This document shows positions 1-8,423 of a DNA stretch of 64,000 bases, in pieces. Position 1 is the stretch's first letter. Each line of letters opens with the position of its first letter. A program made the position numbers and the translations under genes. The stretch lies in contig JAJPIA010000063.1 in assembly GCA_021324975.1 (NCBI GenBank), positions 1 through 64,000 on the forward strand, given 5' to 3'. The DNA comes from Bacillota bacterium. Its GTDB lineage: Bacteria; Sysuimicrobiota; Sysuimicrobiia; Sysuimicrobiales; Segetimicrobiaceae. Under the pieces are notes generated by a model that was given only the letters and a program-made list of their open reading frames with translations, did no database searches and had not been told where the DNA came from.

Positions 1-1272
1 CACCCGGTCAGGGCGCTCCTCGGCCTCGCCGTCTTTCTCGCCGCGATGGCCCTCGTGATCGGACGGCCCCGGGGGCTCAACGAGGCCTGGCCGGCGGTCG
101 GGGGCGCGGGCGGGCTCGCCGTGCTCGGTCTGCTCACGCCGGCCGACCTGCTCGCCGTCGCGCGGGAGACGGGCGGCATCCTCCTGTTCCTCCTCGGCAT
201 GATGATCGTTTCCGCCGCGCTGGAGCTCGCCGGCGTGTTCGCGTGGGCGGCATCGTACGCGGCGCGCGCCAGCGGCGGCAGCGGACGGCGTCTCCTCGTC
301 AACGTCTTTGTGCTCGGCGCGGCGGTCACCGCTGCGCTGTCGCTCGACGTGACCGTCATCATCGTCACGCCGCTCGTCTACGCGACGGTGACGGCACTCG
401 GGGTGGACCCGCTGCCCTACTTGTACGCCTGCACGTTCGTGGCCAACACCGGCTCGCTGGTGTTTCCGATGAGCAACCTCACGAATCTGCTCGTGACCGA
501 CGGCCTCCGGCTGCCCTTCTGGCGGTTCACGGCGGCGATGGCGTTGCCTGACGCGGCGGCGGTCGCGATGAACGTCGCCGTCTTCGCGTGGGTCTTCCGC
601 GACCGCCTCGCGGGCAATCTCCCGACGGCGCCCGCCAAGGCTGTGGCCACCCGTACGCCGTTCTTCCGCGGGGCCGCCGCGGTGCTGGCCCTGTCGCTGC
701 TGGGCCTGTTCGCGGCAGGCCTTGCCGAGCGCCCGCTCTGGCCCGTCGCGCTCGCGGCCGCCGCGGCGATGGCCGGCGTCGCCGTCGCGACCGGAGGCGC
801 CTCGCTCCCCGCGATCGCCCGGGGCATCTCGTGGTCCCTGTTCCCGTTCGTGTGGGGCATGGATGCGATCGTGCGGGGCGTGGAGCATGCCGGCCTCATG
901 ACGGGGTTCGCGCGGATCGTCCTGGGCGGTCACGCCTCGCCGGCGGCGCGCCTCGTCGCGGCCGGCGGGATCGCCGCCGCCGGCGCGAATGTCTTCAACA
1001 ACATTCCGATGACGCTCCTCATGCTCGGCATCCTGCCTCTCGCGCCCCGCGGCGACGTGATGGCGCTCGCCGCCGCCACGCTGATCGGCGTCAACATCGG
1101 CCCGGCGCTCACGACCGCAGGGTCGCTCGCCACGATACTCTGGCTCGCGGCCGTGCGCCGGCGGGGGGTCGAGGTACCGGCGCTCGAGTATCTCCGGATC
1201 GGCGCCGTCACGGTTCCGCTCGTGCTGGCGGCGGCGCTCGCGGCGCTCATCCTGGAAGGAGGCCTGAGATGA
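1..1272 (+). CDS. ArsB/NhaD-like (ion transporter superfamily) permease, 5' end outside window
   Basis: The reading frame is open from base 1, so the gene probably begins upstream; the first ATG inside the window is at 46. The translation is a chain of hydrophobic segments, with a mid-protein stretch (SLDVTVIIVTPLVYA) and a C-terminal repeat-like one (NVFNNIPMTLLMLG, NIGPALTTAGSLATILW) that are typical of the two inverted halves of ArsB/NhaD/SLC13-type anion or Na+/H+ transporters. It should be an inner-membrane secondary transporter. Substrate (arsenite, Na+/H+, citrate-like anion) cannot be read from sequence, and no arsR or arsC is next to it. It overlaps the following UspA-like gene by 4 nt (ATGA), so the two are likely co-transcribed. 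Confidence 0.8.
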   Translation, partial: HPVRALLGLAVFLAAMALVIGRPRGLNEAWPAVGGAGGLAVLGLLTPADLLAVARETGGILLFLLGMMIVSAALELAGVFAWAASYAARASGGSGRRLLVNVFVLGAAVTAALSLDVTVIIVTPLVYATVTALGVDPLPYLYACTFVANTGSLVFPMSNLTNLLVTDGLRLPFWRFTAAMALPDAAAVAMNVAVFAWVFRDRLAGNLPTAPAKAVATRTPFFRGAAAVLALSLLGLFAAGLAERPLWPVALAAAAAMAGVAVATGGASLPAIARGISWSLFPFVWGMDAIVRGVEHAGLMTGFARIVLGGHASPAARLVAAGGIAAAGANVFNNIPMTLLMLGILPLAPRGDVMALAAATLIGVNIGPALTTAGSLATILWLAAVRRRGVEVPALEYLRIGAVTVPLVLAAALAALILEGGLR

Positions 1273-1808
1273 AGCGGGTGCTGGTCGCGGTCAGCGGGGC
1301 GATGGTGGAGCGGTTCCTCGATCGTGTGCTGGCCCGGCTGGCCTGGGCCGACACGGAATTGTGCCTCCTGCATGTTGTGGACACGCGGCCCCTCAAGGAG
1401 TACGGGCTCGCGGCCGGCGGCCTGGCCGGGCGCGCCGCCGGGGCCGAGCACCGCCTCCGGCACATGGGCGCGCTCGGCGCCGAGGCCGGTGAACGCATGC
1501 TCGCCGACGCCGAGGCGCTGGCCGCGCCGCGCCTCCCGGCCGGGATCACGGTCCGCCGTCTACAGCGCACCGGCATTCCGGAACACGAGATCATTGCCGC
1601 GGCGTACGAAGTCGAAGCCGGCTTGGTGGCGCTCGGTGCCGCCGAGGGAAGCGCAACCCCGCCGTCCAGGCACGGCCCCCCGCCGCCCAAGCCCGGGGGG
1701 CCGCCCAAGTTTCCGCGGCGTCACCTCAGCCCGACCGTGCGGTTCGTGGTCGACCACGCCCCATGCGACGTGCTGCTGCTCTACGCGGACGGTCCCGCCG
1801 CGCGCTGA
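1269..1808 (+). CDS. UspA-like universal stress protein with proline-rich insertion
   Basis: This is a 179-residue protein with the Usp alpha/beta fold pattern: an N-terminal beta strand (KRVLVAVSGA), a central LCLLHVVDTRPL strand and the C-terminal VRFVVDHAPCDVLLLY strand. In normal Usp proteins the segment before the last strand carries the G-x2-G-x9-G-S/T nucleotide loop. Here it is replaced by a Pro/Gly-rich stretch (PPPPKPGGPPKFPRR), so ATP binding is doubtful. The ATG start overlaps the stop of the upstream permease (ATGA), which makes a permease-Usp pair. A role in controlling the transporter or in stress is inference from that pairing. Confidence 0.75.
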   Translation: MKRVLVAVSGAMVERFLDRVLARLAWADTELCLLHVVDTRPLKEYGLAAGGLAGRAAGAEHRLRHMGALGAEAGERMLADAEALAAPRLPAGITVRRLQRTGIPEHEIIAAAYEVEAGLVALGAAEGSATPPSRHGPPPPKPGGPPKFPRRHLSPTVRFVVDHAPCDVLLLYADGPAAR

Positions 1809-1827
1809 GTGAGCATGCCGGTCCACC

Positions 1828-4059
1828 TCAACCGAGGAGCAGCTCCGGCCGGATCGGCAGGTCGCGGACGCGCACGCCGGTGGCGTGATAGACCGCGTTT
1901 GCGATCGCCGCCGCCACCCCGGTGGCTCCCAATTCCCCGATCCCCTTGGCGCCGAGCGGGCTCGCGTGGGGATCGACCTCATCGACGAAGTACGCTTCGA
2001 GGGCGCCGACATCGGCGTTGGCCGGGACGAGATACCCGGCAAGGTTCTTCGAGACGAAGCGCCCGAGCTCGGCGTCGGTCTCCGACTGCTCGAGCAATGC
2101 CTGTCCGATGCCCCAGATCATGCCGCCCGTCATCTGGCTGCGGGCGGTCTTGGGATTGATGATGCGTCCCGCGCTGTAGGCGCCCACGCAGCGCGCAACA
2201 CGGGTGATGCCGAAATCGGCTTCGACCCGCACGTCGACGAACACGGCCCCAAACGTGTACATCGCGTAGTCCCCGGTGCCGAGCACGTCGCCGCCCGGCG
2301 CCCAGCTGCCCTCGGCCTCGATGGCCTCCCGTCCCGAGCGGGCGACGACGGCCGCGTAGGCATCCCTGCGGGTTGGGCTGCCTCTTGGCGTGACGGCACC
2401 GTCAGGATGCACCTCCAGGTCCTCGAGCCGGGCCTCGTACAGCGGCGAGGCCTTGTCGGCGATCGCCGTGCGCAGGATCGCAAGGCGGAGTTTGGTGGCC
2501 GCGTCCGCGACGGCGGACCCCACCCCCATCGTGCTGGACGACCCGAACGTGCCCCCGGCCTCGGGCAGGGTCGTGTCGCCGAGGACGATTTCGACGTGCT
2601 GGGGGTCGATGCCGAGGCGGTCCGCCGCGATCTGCGGCATGATGGTGCGCACGCCGGTGCCGATCTCCTGGGTCCCCGACTCGACCACGACGGACCCGTC
2701 GGCCCGCATCCGCACCCGCGCCGCGGACGGGAACCGGTACGTCGTCATCAGCGCGGTCGCCATGCCGTAACCGACGAGATCGTTCCCGTCGCGCACCGCG
2801 CGCGGGTGCGGCGCCCGCCGCGACCACCCGAACCGTTCGGCACCGAGATGGTAGGCCTCGCGAAGCTTCTTCGAGGAGTACGGCTTGCCGGTGGTCGGAT
2901 CGCGCTCGGCGTAGTTGCGTAACCGCAGCTCCAGCGGGTCCATCCCGAGTTCGTACGCCAGCTCGTCCATCGCCGACTCGAGCGCAAAGTTGCCCATGCC
3001 CTCGTTCGGCGCCCGCATCGCGGTGGGCTGGATGGTGTTGAGTTTGACCACCCGATGGCGGGTGGCGATCGCCGGACAGGCGTACACGGTACGCGTACCC
3101 GCGGCGGCGTACTCCGGGAACGCCTCGGGGACGGCGTTGGCGTAGACGACGTCGTGCGCGACGGCGACGAGCCGCCCATCACGCGAGGCCCCCAGCGCGA
3201 CATCGTGCACGGTCGCGCTCTGGTAGCCGCACGCGGCGTACATCTGCGACCGGGTCAGGACGAGCTTCACCGGGCGGCGCGCCTCGCGAGCGGCGAGCGC
3301 GGTGAGGATTTCGTGCGGCCAGACGAAGCCCTTGCAACCGAAGCCGCCGCCGAGAAACAGGGACACCACCCGGACGTCATCGGCCGCGAGGCCGAGCGCC
3401 TCCGCCACGACGCTGCGGACGCCCCACACGTGTTGGGTGGTATCGTAGAGCGTGAGGCGGTCGCCGTCCCAGCTGGCGATCGTCGCCGAGGGTTCCATGG
3501 GATTGTGATGGCGAAATCCCATCGTATAGCGGCGGCTGAGGCTCACGGGCGCAGACCCCAGCGCCGCATCGGGGTCACCGGTGCGGGTATCGGGTTCGTC
3601 GTACCCTTGCGTCACCGTCTCGAGCGTGTCGAAGACGGCCGCATCCGCGTCGGGACCGAACCGCTCCAGCATGCTCATCTGCGCCGGCCGCACGGCGTAC
3701 GATGGGCGGACAAGCGACGCCGCGTGCATCGCTCGCTCCAGCGAGTCGGCCACGATCAGGGCGATCGGCTGGCCCTCGTAGCGGATCTGGTCGGACTGCA
3801 GGGGCAGGAACGTCATGCTGCCAAACCCGGGCGCCGGCGGCCGGAGCCGGGGCGCGTTGTGATGCGTCATCACATACACCACGCCCGGCGCGCGCTCCGC
3901 GCCGGACGTATCGAGCGCCTCGATGGTTGCGCTTGCCACCGCGCTCGTGGCGAACACCGCGTAGTGCAACCCCGGGACCTGAGTGTCCGCGGTGTAGGTG
4001 GCGCTCCCGGTCACCTTGAGCCGGCCGTCTTTGCGGCTGAGTTCGCTCCCGATCCTCAT
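1828..4059 (-). CDS. paoC: aldehyde oxidoreductase molybdenum-binding subunit (PaoC/XdhA-like)
   Basis: A 743-residue large subunit of a xanthine dehydrogenase-family enzyme that binds the molybdopterin cofactor and oxidises aldehydes or N-heterocycles. It begins with GSELSRKDGRLKVTGSATYT, has the Moco-contacting FLGGGFGCKG and MRAPNEGMGNFALE segments, and ends with GAKGIGELGATG, which holds the catalytic Glu of the family. The track ORF runs upstream to 5079 only because the frame stays open through the next gene; ATG 4059 fits the domain start and overlaps the paoB-like stop by 4 nt (ATGA). Operon order is FeS, FAD, Moco subunit, as in E. coli paoABC (yagTSR). No PaoD/XdhC-type insertion chaperone lies nearby. 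Confidence 0.9.
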   Translation of the reverse strand: MRIGSELSRKDGRLKVTGSATYTADTQVPGLHYAVFATSAVASATIEALDTSGAERAPGVVYVMTHHNAPRLRPPAPGFGSMTFLPLQSDQIRYEGQPIALIVADSLERAMHAASLVRPSYAVRPAQMSMLERFGPDADAAVFDTLETVTQGYDEPDTRTGDPDAALGSAPVSLSRRYTMGFRHHNPMEPSATIASWDGDRLTLYDTTQHVWGVRSVVAEALGLAADDVRVVSLFLGGGFGCKGFVWPHEILTALAAREARRPVKLVLTRSQMYAACGYQSATVHDVALGASRDGRLVAVAHDVVYANAVPEAFPEYAAAGTRTVYACPAIATRHRVVKLNTIQPTAMRAPNEGMGNFALESAMDELAYELGMDPLELRLRNYAERDPTTGKPYSSKKLREAYHLGAERFGWSRRAPHPRAVRDGNDLVGYGMATALMTTYRFPSAARVRMRADGSVVVESGTQEIGTGVRTIMPQIAADRLGIDPQHVEIVLGDTTLPEAGGTFGSSSTMGVGSAVADAATKLRLAILRTAIADKASPLYEARLEDLEVHPDGAVTPRGSPTRRDAYAAVVARSGREAIEAEGSWAPGGDVLGTGDYAMYTFGAVFVDVRVEADFGITRVARCVGAYSAGRIINPKTARSQMTGGMIWGIGQALLEQSETDAELGRFVSKNLAGYLVPANADVGALEAYFVDEVDPHASPLGAKGIGELGATGVAAAIANAVYHATGVRVRDLPIRPELLLG

Positions 4060-5045
4060 GCGCCCGCCCCGAGACCGACCGCCGCCCGCACGACGGCCCG
4101 TTTGGCCAGATCGACCTTGAAGCCGTTCGCGCGCCTCGGGCGCGCCTCGCTGAAGGCGCCGCTCTCGAGCGCGGCCCGCACGGCGGCAACTGTAAACGGC
4201 CGGCCGGCGAGCGCCCGCTCCGCCACCCGAAGGCGCCAGGGCTTTGGAGCGACGCCACCGAGCGCGATCCGCGCGTTGCGGATGGTTGCCCCGTCGAGAT
4301 CGATCCCGACCGCGGCCGACACGAGCGCGAACTCGTACGACGCCCGCTCCCGCACCTTGATGTAGCGGGAGCGCGCCGCAACCGCGGAAGCCGGCACCTC
4401 GATCGCGACGATGAGCTCGCCGGGGCGGAGCGTGGTGTCGTCCTGCGGCCGGTCGCCGGGCAAGCGATAGAAGTCCCCGAACGGGACCTCCCGCGCACCC
4501 TGGGGACCTTGGACATGAACGACGGCGTCCAACGCGGCAAACGCGACGGCCACATCCGACGGATGGGTCGCAACACACGCGTCGCTCCAGCCGAAGATCG
4601 CGGCGTGGCGGTCCGCGCCGCGCAGCGCGGCGCAGCCGGAGCCGGGCGCGCGCTTGTTGCACGGCACCGGCGCGTCGGCCCGGAAGTAGGGACAGCGCGT
4701 GCGTTGCAGGAGGTTGCCGCCCATCGACGCCATGTTCCGCAGCTGTTGCGACGCGCTGCGGACCAGCGCCTCGGCCACGGCGGGGTAGTCGCGCCGGACG
4801 GCCGGGTGCGCCGCCACCTCGCTCATCCGCGCCAGCGCTCCGATGCGCAGGCGTCCCGGAGCCGTGTCGATGGTCTCCAGATCCTGAAGCCCGTTGATGT
4901 CCACGAGGGTCCCAGGGCGGACGATCCCCTCTTTGAGCCAGTTCAGAAGCTCTGTGCCGCCGGCGATGAAGATCGCCCCGGGGGCGGCGGCCAAGGCGAG
5001 GGCCTGCGATGCGTCGGTCGCGCGGCGGTAGATGAACGGCTCCAT
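4056..5045 (-). CDS. paoB: aldehyde oxidoreductase FAD-binding subunit (PaoB-like)
   Basis: A 329-residue FAD subunit of the same enzyme. FAD-binding motifs include FIAGGTELLNWLKEG near residue 25 and the ASMGGNLLQRTRCPYF segment. The latter is followed by a Cys-containing insertion (CPYF, PCNKRAPGSGCAAL, DACVATHPSD), the feature that distinguishes PaoB and 4-hydroxybenzoyl-CoA reductase-like subunits, which carry an extra [4Fe-4S] cluster, from plain xanthine dehydrogenase FAD subunits. The C-terminal CO_deh_flav_C-like domain (IALGGVAPKPWRL) is present. The ATG overlaps the paoA stop by 1 nt (TAATG), and the stop overlaps the paoC start, so the subunits are translationally coupled. Confidence 0.9.
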   Translation of the reverse strand: MEPFIYRRATDASQALALAAAPGAIFIAGGTELLNWLKEGIVRPGTLVDINGLQDLETIDTAPGRLRIGALARMSEVAAHPAVRRDYPAVAEALVRSASQQLRNMASMGGNLLQRTRCPYFRADAPVPCNKRAPGSGCAALRGADRHAAIFGWSDACVATHPSDVAVAFAALDAVVHVQGPQGAREVPFGDFYRLPGDRPQDDTTLRPGELIVAIEVPASAVAARSRYIKVRERASYEFALVSAAVGIDLDGATIRNARIALGGVAPKPWRLRVAERALAGRPFTVAAVRAALESGAFSEARPRRANGFKVDLAKRAVVRAAVGLGAGA

Positions 5046-5809
5046 TAGCCCGCTCCCGACGGCTCGGCGACAGCGTCACCGGCCTGCCGTACCGCCGCCA
5101 CGATCTGTGGGTAACAGCTGCACCGGCAGAGGTTGCCGCTCATCCGCTCGCGGATCTCGGGCTCGCTCAACATTACCGCAGGCGCCGTGACGTCGTCGGT
5201 CGCCGCGCTCGGCTCGCCCCGGCGGATCTCATCCAGCAGCGCGAGCGCCGACATGATTTGGCCGGACGTGCAGTATCCGCACTGGAACGCATCATGCTCG
5301 ATAAACGCGGCCTGCACAGGATGCAACTGCCCGTCCGGTGCGATGCCCTCGATCGTGGTGATCTCGTCGGCGGTGTGCATGACGGCCAGCGTCATGCAGG
5401 CGAGAATGCGTCTTCCGTTGACGTGCACGGTGCAGGCGCCGCACTCACCGCGGTCGCAGCCTTTCTTCGTACCGGTGAGCCCGATTCGCTCCCGCAACGT
5501 GTCCAGCAGCGTGGCCCTCGGGTCGGCGATCACGTCGTGCCGGCGCCCGTTGACGGTAAGAGTGATGCGGGCCGGCTCCGGACCCAGCGCCTCTGCGCGG
5601 TGGAACGAGGTGCCGGGCGGGCGGCTCCCCGCGCCGCCCATTCCGCCGGCGCCGGCCGGCGGCCGCGCATTCCAAGAGGCTGCACCCGCAAGGAAGTCGT
5701 GTCGGCTCAATGCAACCCCCTCATCGCGTCGGTCAGGCGTCACCGAGGTCGTGGTAAGCAGCGCGGGCGAGAGGTTCCCGCCACCAGTATAGTCGCTCCC
5801 GGCGCTCAT
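5045..5809 (-). CDS. paoA: aldehyde oxidoreductase 2Fe-2S subunit (PaoA-like)
   Basis: The two [2Fe-2S] cluster domains are clear: a plant-type ferredoxin motif (GCDRGECGACTVHVNG), then the four-helix domain with QCGYCTSGQ and NLCRCSCYP. The sequence AVMHTADEITTIEG and the rest of the core closely follow E. coli PaoA. PaoA carries a Tat signal; the equivalent here is LSRHDFLAGAA, where the second Arg is His. Two starts are possible: ATG 5809, overlapping the dnaJ-like stop by 4 nt, gives 254 aa; TTG 5710, preceded by GAGGGGG at good spacing, gives 221 aa beginning exactly at the Tat-like segment. I kept the longer ORF but consider TTG 5710 credible. Whether the enzyme is exported is open. Confidence 0.88.
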   Translation of the reverse strand: MSAGSDYTGGGNLSPALLTTTSVTPDRRDEGVALSRHDFLAGAASWNARPPAGAGGMGGAGSRPPGTSFHRAEALGPEPARITLTVNGRRHDVIADPRATLLDTLRERIGLTGTKKGCDRGECGACTVHVNGRRILACMTLAVMHTADEITTIEGIAPDGQLHPVQAAFIEHDAFQCGYCTSGQIMSALALLDEIRRGEPSAATDDVTAPAVMLSEPEIRERMSGNLCRCSCYPQIVAAVRQAGDAVAEPSGAG

Positions 5810-6240
5810 CGTCTCCCGAGCGCGGCCACCTGGCTCCAGATCCTGAGGAGCACGCCGACCATGACGACGAGGTCGGCCAGGCTCAAGACGGGGTTCTCAA
5901 GCAGTCTCGCGAGCATCATGCCCGCCGTGACGACCGCCGCGGACAGCACGATCTTTTGGAGAAACGCGGCCACGTGGTCGACCCCGGCGCCGCCGGCCGG
6001 CGGCGCTCCCTGCGGTGACCGCCGCGCACGTGCGCGATCGTAGGCGCCGCGGAGATCCGCATCGCCCAGGACGGTGTACGCCTCGTTGATGAGCTTCGCC
6101 CGCTCCTCGTCGCCGCCGAGATCGGGATGCGCACCCATCTCGCCCATGAGCGTGCGGTATGCCTTTTTGACCATGTCCTGCGAGGCGCGCGGGTGCACCT
6201 GCAGAACCTCATAGTAGTCGATCTCCGGTCGAAATCGCAT
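5806..6240 (-). CDS. J-domain (DnaJ-like) membrane protein
   Basis: A 144-residue protein with an N-terminal J domain: DYYEVLQVHPRAS, helix II KKAYRTLMGE, the diagnostic HPD at residues 38-40, then INEAYTVLGDADLRGAYDRAR. The J domain should stimulate an Hsp70 (DnaK). No Gly/Phe or zinc domain follows. Instead, residues of about 90-140 form hydrophobic stretches (IVLSAAVVTAGMMLARLL and LSLADLVVMVGVLLRIW), so it is probably anchored in the membrane and recruits Hsp70 there. It overlaps paoA by 4 nt and is the first gene of that operon, which hints at, but does not prove, a role in maturing or exporting the oxidoreductase. Confidence 0.82.
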   Translation of the reverse strand: MRFRPEIDYYEVLQVHPRASQDMVKKAYRTLMGEMGAHPDLGGDEERAKLINEAYTVLGDADLRGAYDRARARRSPQGAPPAGGAGVDHVAAFLQKIVLSAAVVTAGMMLARLLENPVLSLADLVVMVGVLLRIWSQVAALGRR

Positions 6241-6252
6241 CGCCGCGCCACG

Positions 6253-6261
6253 ATTGTAGCA
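6253..6261 (-). promoter_or_regulatory. extended -10 promoter for the dnaJ-like/pao operon
   Basis: On the minus strand TGCTACAAT reads as an extended -10 element (TG-N-TACAAT). It ends 12 nt before the ATG at 6240, so the 5' leader would be only about 6 nt. No convincing -35 hexamer lies 17 nt upstream. The same 9-mer recurs at 15432-15440. Confidence 0.5.
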
Positions 6262-6282
6262 CGCGCCGCGTCGCGACCCGCC

Positions 6283-6597
6283 CTACTCTCTCGGCCCCTG
6301 CCCGCCCGCCTCGGGATCGTCCTCCAGCCCGACGGAAAACGACCGCTCGAGCAACGATTGCGGGTACGCCCGGAACGCCAGATGCGTGTTGGTGCGGACG
6401 ATCCCCGGGATCTCGACCATGGCGCCGGTCACCGTGTCCGCGAGATCCTGATAATCCTTGAGGCGCAGCACGGCGATGATGTCCCACTCGCCGGTCACGG
6501 AGTAGACCTCGGCCACGCCGGGCACCTCAGCAAGGCGGCGCGCAACCTCCTGCGTGCGGCGGCGCTCAGTCTGGATCATGACAAAGGCCGTGAACAT
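6283..6597 (-). CDS. stand-alone Lrp/AsnC ligand-binding (RAM) domain protein
   Basis: A 104-residue protein that matches only the C-terminal alpha/beta sandwich of Lrp/AsnC regulators (AFVMIQTERRRTQEVARRL, VYSVTGEWDIIAVL, IVRTNTHLAFR). The helix-turn-helix domain is absent, so it is a 'demi-Lrp' that binds a small effector, often an amino acid, as an oligomer. ATG 6597 is preceded by GGGGAGGAG with 6-nt spacing; the longer track ORF to 6714 has no homologous extra part. A possible role as effector sensor or hetero-oligomer partner of a full Lrp is family knowledge, not shown here. Confidence 0.8.
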   Translation of the reverse strand: MFTAFVMIQTERRRTQEVARRLAEVPGVAEVYSVTGEWDIIAVLRLKDYQDLADTVTGAMVEIPGIVRTNTHLAFRAYPQSLLERSFSVGLEDDPEAGGQGPRE

Positions 6598-6664
6598 CGT
6601 TGCTCCTCCCCGCCCCCCACCGCGCCGATTCCGCCCGTCGGCCGACGCGCAGCGACCCGGCGCG

Positions 6665-8422
6665 TCATTCGGCGCGCCCGGTGCGGTGCTCCTGTGGAGA
6701 CCGCGGCGTCGCACACGGCGTTTCGCGCGGGCCGCCGACGCGCGGGAAACCGGGCACGGCGAGCGACGCCGCGACGGCCTCGTACTCCAAGACCGCCCGA
6801 CGTTCTGCCTCGGCGGACCAGCCCAACTCCTCGGCCATCAGCCTGGCCACGCGGGGTGCGACCTCCACGCCATGCCGCGGCAACACGTGCGCGAGGCGCG
6901 TGCGCCGGAGCAGCACATCCGCTACGGTCAACGCCATCTCGTCCCGGACCGCGGCGACGACCTCCACGGCAACGTGCGGCTGACCCGGCACGAGCGGCTC
7001 GGCGAGCGCACGACGGTCGGCGATCATCTCGAAGAGACCGCGGCACCGCGCCCCGTAGGCCCGGATGAGATGCACCATCGTACGCCGCGGCAGGCCCGCC
7101 CGCCGCCCCTCGTGCCAAACCTCCCCGCCCTCGGCGGGTGGCGGAGCGCCGTCCAAAGGGATGTCTCGGGTCGGAGAGGCGGTACCGGCGCGTTGCCCCA
7201 ACGCCTCGTTCACGGCGTCTTCGGCCATCTTGCGGTAGCTCGTCAACTTGCCGCCGACGATGGTCACGAGGCCCGGCCCGGCCCGGACGACCTCGTGACG
7301 GCGCGATATGCGCGCGCTGGATCGGTCGTTCGATGCGCTGACCAGCGGCCGCAGCCCGGCGTATACACCGAGCACGTCGTCACGGCGGAGCGGTGCGCCC
7401 AGAAACCTGGACGCGTGGTCGAGCAGGTAGTCCACCTCGCCGCCGTCGACCGCGGGGACGTCCGGCGGACCCTCCCATGGCGTGTCTGTCGTTCCGATCA
7501 ACACCGCGCCCTGCCAGGGCACGACAAACGCCAGGCGGCCGTCGTCCGTCTCCGGCAGCACGAACGCCGCGCGTCCCATCGGCAGGCGCTCCGCGCGAAC
7601 GACGAGGTGAACGCCTTTGGCCCGGCGCAGGCGAAAGCCGGGGCGCGCGACCAGCCCGGCGACGGCGTCGGCCCAAACGCCCGTCGCGTTGACGATGACG
7701 CCGGCCCTGACGATGAGGCGGGCGCCCGTCACGCGGTCGGTCACCTTCGCCGCCGTCACCCGCCCCCGCTCGACGACGAACTCTTCGACCGGGGCGTAGT
7801 TGCATGCTACGGCCCCGCGCGAGACGGCCGTACGGAGTACCGTGATGGTCAGCCGCGCGTCGTCCGCGGCCGCGTCATAATAGAGGTAAGCCGACCGTAG
7901 CCCCCGGCGGCGCATCGGCGGGACGAGCAGGACCGCCGCATCCTCGCTGAGCCGGCGATGCCGCGGCAGCCCGCAGGCAGGACCGGCGGCGGCAAGGCGA
8001 TCGTACACCCACAAACCGCATCGGAGCCCAAGCGGCAACCACGGCCGGAGCAGGCTCGGGAGCCGAAGCCCGAGCGGCCGCCTGGCTCCCTCGTACAGCG
8101 GCAGCACGAACGGCAAGGGACGGACGAGGTGCGGCGCATTGCGCAGGAGACGCCCCCGCTCAACAAGGTCTTCGCGGACCAGGCCGATATCGAGCATGGG
8201 AAGATACCGGAGGCCGCCGTGCACGAGCTTGGTCGACCGGCTGCTGGTGCCCTCGGCGAAGTCGGACCGTTCGACCAGGGCCACCGACAGCCCCCGCGCG
8301 GCGGCATCCAGCGCCACCCCGGCGCCGGTGATGCCGCCGCCGACCACGAGCACGTCGAAGGTGCGGTCGCCGAGCGCCGCGAGCCGCTCCGTGCGCGACG
8401 CGGGCGACGGCGCCGGCCGCAC
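6665..8422 (-). CDS. glpD: aerobic glycerol-3-phosphate dehydrogenase
   Basis: This 585-residue FAD enzyme oxidises sn-glycerol 3-phosphate to dihydroxyacetone phosphate and feeds electrons to quinone at the membrane. The N-terminal dinucleotide-binding motif is FDVLVVGGGITGAG with the VERSDFAEGTSSRSTKLVHGGLRYL segment characteristic of GlpD. The C-terminal part has GGKLTSYRKMAEDAV and the all-helical DAO_C domain up to about residue 550. A short low-complexity tail follows. The GTG start at 8422 is preceded by GAGG and lies 1 nt after the stop of the DUF488 gene. No glycerol kinase or facilitator is in the window, so the substrate may come from lipid turnover. Confidence 0.92.
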   Translation of the reverse strand: MRPAPSPASRTERLAALGDRTFDVLVVGGGITGAGVALDAAARGLSVALVERSDFAEGTSSRSTKLVHGGLRYLPMLDIGLVREDLVERGRLLRNAPHLVRPLPFVLPLYEGARRPLGLRLPSLLRPWLPLGLRCGLWVYDRLAAAGPACGLPRHRRLSEDAAVLLVPPMRRRGLRSAYLYYDAAADDARLTITVLRTAVSRGAVACNYAPVEEFVVERGRVTAAKVTDRVTGARLIVRAGVIVNATGVWADAVAGLVARPGFRLRRAKGVHLVVRAERLPMGRAAFVLPETDDGRLAFVVPWQGAVLIGTTDTPWEGPPDVPAVDGGEVDYLLDHASRFLGAPLRRDDVLGVYAGLRPLVSASNDRSSARISRRHEVVRAGPGLVTIVGGKLTSYRKMAEDAVNEALGQRAGTASPTRDIPLDGAPPPAEGGEVWHEGRRAGLPRRTMVHLIRAYGARCRGLFEMIADRRALAEPLVPGQPHVAVEVVAAVRDEMALTVADVLLRRTRLAHVLPRHGVEVAPRVARLMAEELGWSAEAERRAVLEYEAVAASLAVPGFPRVGGPRETPCATPRSPQEHRTGRAE

Positions 8423-8423
8423 G

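Noticed and set aside
1828-5079. 1083-residue minus-strand ORF in the track
   Set aside because: Only the last 743 residues are coding (paoC); the N-terminal 340 residues are an antisense-free frame extension through paoB and are Arg/Gly-rich shadow sequence.
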